A stretch of DNA of 59,367 bases from Spartobacteria bacterium (GTDB taxonomy: Bacteria > Verrucomicrobiota > Verrucomicrobiia > Chthoniobacterales > Chthoniobacteraceae). The notes below the pieces were generated by a model that had not been told where the DNA came from, ran no database searches, and saw nothing but the letters and a program-made list of their open reading frames with translations. The stretch spans positions 1 to 59,367 of the forward strand of contig JAJPII010000012.1 of NCBI GenBank assembly GCA_021324825.1, written 5' to 3'. The translations under genes and the position numbers were made by a program. Within the stretch, counting starts at the first letter, position 1. Every line of letters starts with the position of its first letter. This document shows positions 57,021-59,367 of this stretch, piece by piece.

Positions 57021-57073
57021 TACCTAATCGATGATCACTCCCCTTCGAGCCGGCTCGCTGTTTTTCACAGGCA

Positions 57074-57120
57074 TGCGTCCGGCGGGGGTCGAACCCACAA
57101 CCTTCGGCTTCGGAGGCCGC
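57074..57120 (-). tRNA. 3' fragment of tRNA-Arg (anticodon CCG), no 5' half
   Basis: On the minus strand the segment holds an anticodon loop CTCCGAA (anticodon CCG) in a stem with one outer mismatch and a variable loop. Next come the T arm GTGGG-TTCGACC-CCCGC and the acceptor strand CGGACGC with discriminator A. The matching acceptor 5' strand GCGTCCG and the D arm are absent upstream. The 3' portion of a tRNA is the classic integration site duplicate of mobile elements. No CCA is encoded. Confidence 0.6.
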
Positions 57121-57149
57121 TGTTTTCCAGAGTAACTGATTTCGAGTTG

Positions 57150-57875
57150 CTATTTTGTAGCTATTTTTCGAAGCAAAGCTGGCTCCGGGGTCGGCTCGGG
57201 GCTTTCTTCCAGACGAAAACCTTCCTCGGGATTGTAGGCTCGACCAAGTGAAACACGATCCGAGGAATACGCTCGTCCGTGCGTAGGCCCTGTAAATATG
57301 TCCTCGACCTCTGGAGCCTGATGTCCCCAAACAGTCCAATCCTTCCTCTTCTCCCTCGCAAACAATTCGAGAAACGGCCCGGGCGAGCACGCTTCGATAA
57401 TCGGGAAAACCTCATCCGGTTTGCGGGAATGCTCCCGTTTTTGAGTCTTCAAAATATTAACCTGCCGCCTGCCGGGAGCGAGGGTGCGGGCATTCTTGCC
57501 GCGGGTTCCAAACAGAATCAATTCGGTCGTATTTCTGAAGTAAAAGCCGACTCCACGGCCATCGGGGCCGCCATCCTTCCGAATTTTATGCCACACGATA
57601 TTCGCTTTGTAGTGAAAGCCCCAAGCAGCCATCACAGCCAAGCCATCCGGTAGCAAAGCATTCGGCACCCACAGATAGAGGTGCGCCGTATCACGCGCAA
57701 AAAGGGCAACCGGCAGCTCATTGATCTCCTGGAGGGTCATCGTCGAGTACCGAGCAAGGCGCTTGTGCTCGGGTGCCACCTTGCCGGTGGAATTTAAGAA
57801 TCGCCAAGGAGGATCGGCCAGGATGGTTCCGAACCTCCCACGAATCGTGGAGAGGAGTGAATCAGCGGCGGTCAT
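57150..57875 (-). CDS. MT-A70-type adenine DNA methyltransferase
   Basis: The 241-residue protein contains ILADPPWRFLNSTGKVAPEH, where DPPW is the catalytic motif of N6-adenine methyltransferases. LYLWVPNALLPDGLAVMAAW and FGTRGKNARTLAPGRRQVNI are typical of the MT-A70 family. ATG 57875 overlaps the restriction gene stop by 4 bp. As the modification partner it should methylate adenine in the site of the nearby BglII-type nuclease. The end is basic. Confidence 0.87.
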   Translation of the reverse strand: MTAADSLLSTIRGRFGTILADPPWRFLNSTGKVAPEHKRLARYSTMTLQEINELPVALFARDTAHLYLWVPNALLPDGLAVMAAWGFHYKANIVWHKIRKDGGPDGRGVGFYFRNTTELILFGTRGKNARTLAPGRRQVNILKTQKREHSRKPDEVFPIIEACSPGPFLELFAREKRKDWTVWGHQAPEVEDIFTGPTHGRAYSSDRVSLGRAYNPEEGFRLEESPEPTPEPALLRKIATK

Positions 57876-58459
57876 TGATTCGGATCATATAACACAGACC
57901 GAATGCCAAAGACAAGAACTGGACACCCGCCGCCTGCACCGCCCTCAAGCCGAGGCAGGAGTTTGCTCATGTGAGTCGTGGAATTTCCATAACTGGAACC
58001 TCGGCCCAAACCCACAAAAATCTTCTGCAACTCATCGCACCGTGTGAGGATGATCCCCACGCTCAAGGCTCGTAATTCGAACAGCAAGCGGAAGTTGTTC
58101 AAATCGCGATCAAAAAACGGGTCTTTATTATTCCATTCGACCTCTAAACCGACCTTGTTTTTGAAGCAGTCCACCTTATGAGTGGGCGAATCCGTCTGAT
58201 GGTCATCCACCAAAATGGCCGTCTTAAACTTTCTTTCAGCCCATCCCTTTGCCCTCAATTCCACTCCCATGAATTTACTCACCTTGGATTCATTTCCACC
58301 GCCCACCTCTATCCACGATTTCCGGATCACGAGCCGCCCGAGAACGTCTGTGATGTCCGCCCACTCATCAGGGAAATCCTGAACCATGACGGCGCTGGCA
58401 TGCCTCCATTCGTGGATTTCAAATTTTTCGTGGAGTGTGGGCGGGATGTCGTTAATCAC
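57872..58459 (-). CDS. BglII/BstYI-family type II restriction endonuclease
   Basis: Starting with GTG at 58459, the 195-residue protein has HEWRHASAVMVQDFPDEWAD, then KSWIEVGGGNESKVSKFMGV and VGLEVEWNNKDPFFDRDLNN. The E-x-E-W-N-N-K-D-P-x-F motif matches the catalytic core of BglII-like nucleases. These cut RGATCY or AGATCT-type sites, but the exact sequence cannot be read here. It is coupled to the methyltransferase. Confidence 0.82.
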   Translation of the reverse strand: MINDIPPTLHEKFEIHEWRHASAVMVQDFPDEWADITDVLGRLVIRKSWIEVGGGNESKVSKFMGVELRAKGWAERKFKTAILVDDHQTDSPTHKVDCFKNKVGLEVEWNNKDPFFDRDLNNFRLLFELRALSVGIILTRCDELQKIFVGLGRGSSYGNSTTHMSKLLPRLEGGAGGGCPVLVFGIRSVLYDPNQ

Positions 58460-58799
58460 TGGGGTCGTTTTTACCTAAAGCCCCTCTGATGGATCCACTA
58501 AAACAAATTCAAGGTGAGCCTTGCGGTCATGAAACGGGGATTATTTTGACGAAAATCGCTTCCTCGCCTCCCCCATTTGGGAACGAAAAGCACTCGCCGC
58601 GCCTTGTAAACCGCCCAGGCTCGGGAGGAACTTGCTCACGCGGCTTCACTCCGCCGGGTTGCCGACCAATCCAGTGGGTGCCGCCGCACAGCCGCAAATT
58701 TCGGGGCAAACTTTCGGTTTGGGATGTGCCGCAGCCCTGCAATGGTCTTGCGCCCCTCCTCCAGGTCGATCATATGGGATCACCCTAACCCACACTTTT
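58460..58799. other. Intergenic region with no recognised gene
   Basis: The short frames here are compositionally odd and lack family motifs. The plus frames from 58489 and 58632 and the minus frames look like remnants or chance openings. The only clear item is the ATG 58800 that starts the DUF4747-like gene. Promoters of the diverging genes presumably lie here. Confidence 0.4.
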
Positions 58800-59310
58800 A
58801 TGAGCACGAGGACCGTTGAATTGGCTGCATTCAGTATTGTCACCCACCCCCACCCTCCCGGTGTCATACCTGGAGCTATTTGAAGGCGCGAGGAGGCTGA
58901 AGCAATTAATTCCAATTTGGGGCGACACACACGCCCTTTTATGGACAGCCATACCGACCGGGCAGGAGTTCATTACGGGCGAGATTTTTACCTTCTTGAA
59001 CCTCCGACCGGAGCTGGATTGGTTTGATATCGAGGCGGGAGAGCCAGCCACGGACGAGCAGACCGCAGAGGTACAAATCCGCGCCAAACTCAAGCCTCAC
59101 CTTAAGCGTATCCACTATATTTTCTACCTCAGAGAGCATTTGCTTGTTTACGTTAGGAACGATTCCGCTCATGGGAGCATCAGTCCTTCGCGCATGGAGT
59201 ATTTTTTACAGCGCCTTCTTAACGATAACAGGCTACTTGCGAAGGCACCGTTCCAAGAGGTTGACGTCAGACTCCAGCAAGACAGCGCATCGATCGACGA
59301 TATTTTCGAG
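58800..59310 (+). pseudogene. DUF4747-like protein, frameshifted and cut by the insertion sequence
   Basis: The ATG at 58800 opens STRTVELAAFSIVTHPHPPG. One base too many near 58862 moves the frame, which then continues YLELFEGARRLKQLIPIWGD, ITGEIFTFLNLRPELDWFDI and KPHLKRIHYIFYLREHLLVY. Taken together this resembles the first half or more of a DUF4747 protein. It stops at the insertion sequence (IDDIFEG at 59310), so the C-terminus is lost. DUF4747 genes often sit near restriction systems. Function is not known. Confidence 0.6.
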
Positions 59311-59367
59311 GGCTCCTCGCTATTTCGAGTGGGTAATGGTCGCTTCGCGAGCCAATGAAGGATCAGG
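59311..59367 (+). mobile_element. End of a second copy of the ISL3-type element, cut by the window edge
   Basis: All 57 bases are the exact reverse complement of 11411-11467, the right end of the element beside the CRISPR array. The copy is inverted relative to the first and runs off the window. The flank to its left is TTTTCGAG. Confidence 0.85.

Noticed and set aside
57021..57149. A complete tRNA gene around 57074-57120
   Set aside because: The acceptor 5' strand and D arm are missing, so only a fragment can be supported.
58489..58788. A 99-residue plus-strand frame between the restriction gene and the DUF4747-like gene
   Set aside because: It is Pro/Gly/Ser-rich, has no motif, and overlaps equally weak frames on both strands.

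Overview
The window looks like a high-GC Gram-negative bacterial chromosome, most likely Verrucomicrobiota. I infer this from the gene mix (Tol-Pal genes, an atpBEFHAGDC operon, HemQ, a dispersed type II secretion/pseudopilus locus, an ECF sigma/anti-sigma pair, GH51 and GH43 glycosidase genes) and from the sequence of the ATP synthase a subunit. It is not proven.

Layout. 1-10078 is a type I-G (formerly I-U) CRISPR-Cas locus. The 5' part of a Csx17-type large subunit gene runs off the left edge, followed by Cas3 with a C-terminal HD domain, a divergent Cas4-Cas1 fusion, Cas2, a leader, and an array of 41 complete 36-nt repeats. The leader-distal end of the array is cut inside repeat 42 by a decayed ISL3-type insertion sequence (10079-11467). 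11468-13970 is phage-like and non-coding debris with a small dispersed palindrome.

13971-23271 is an envelope region: a 3D-domain protein, a thioesterase and an exported protein on the minus strand, then tolQ/exbB, exbD, a TonB/TolA-like gene, tolB and pal. After these come a toxin-antitoxin scar, two GT4 glycosyltransferases and a peptidoglycan-binding exported protein. 23313-30780 holds argG, hemQ, larE, a membrane protein, a GH51 arabinofuranosidase, a wrecked GH43-like glycosidase, a CHAP/NlpC-like protein and a cyclophilin. 30805-33911 is an anti-sigma/ECF-sigma pair divergent from a Tat-exported phosphoesterase and a cytochrome c membrane protein. 33908-38429 holds two zinc-ribbon proteins, a MerR-MinD fusion, an ExeA-like ATPase and a small basic protein. 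38629-38825 is a frameshifted gene fragment.

38826-45395 is the complete F-type ATP synthase operon on the minus strand. 45543-56287 is a coiled-coil/winged-helix protein followed by a split secretion locus: pseudopilins H, I, J, K and GspL/GspM-like genes on plus, GspC-like, GspG and GspF on minus, GspD and GspE on plus. 56302-59367 looks like an acquired defence island: a nucleotidyltransferase pair, a tRNA-Arg 3' fragment that could be an attachment scar, a BglII-type restriction-modification pair, and a frameshifted DUF4747-like gene interrupted by a second copy of the ISL3 end.

The two flanks are therefore defence and mobile DNA and the middle is housekeeping. The strongest observations are a pair of near-identical spacers whose differences include the presumed seed, the truncation of the array by an IS lacking a target duplication, a 57-bp perfect inverted copy of that IS end at the right edge, and several genes broken by one-base shifts or internal deletions, all of them in accessory DNA.
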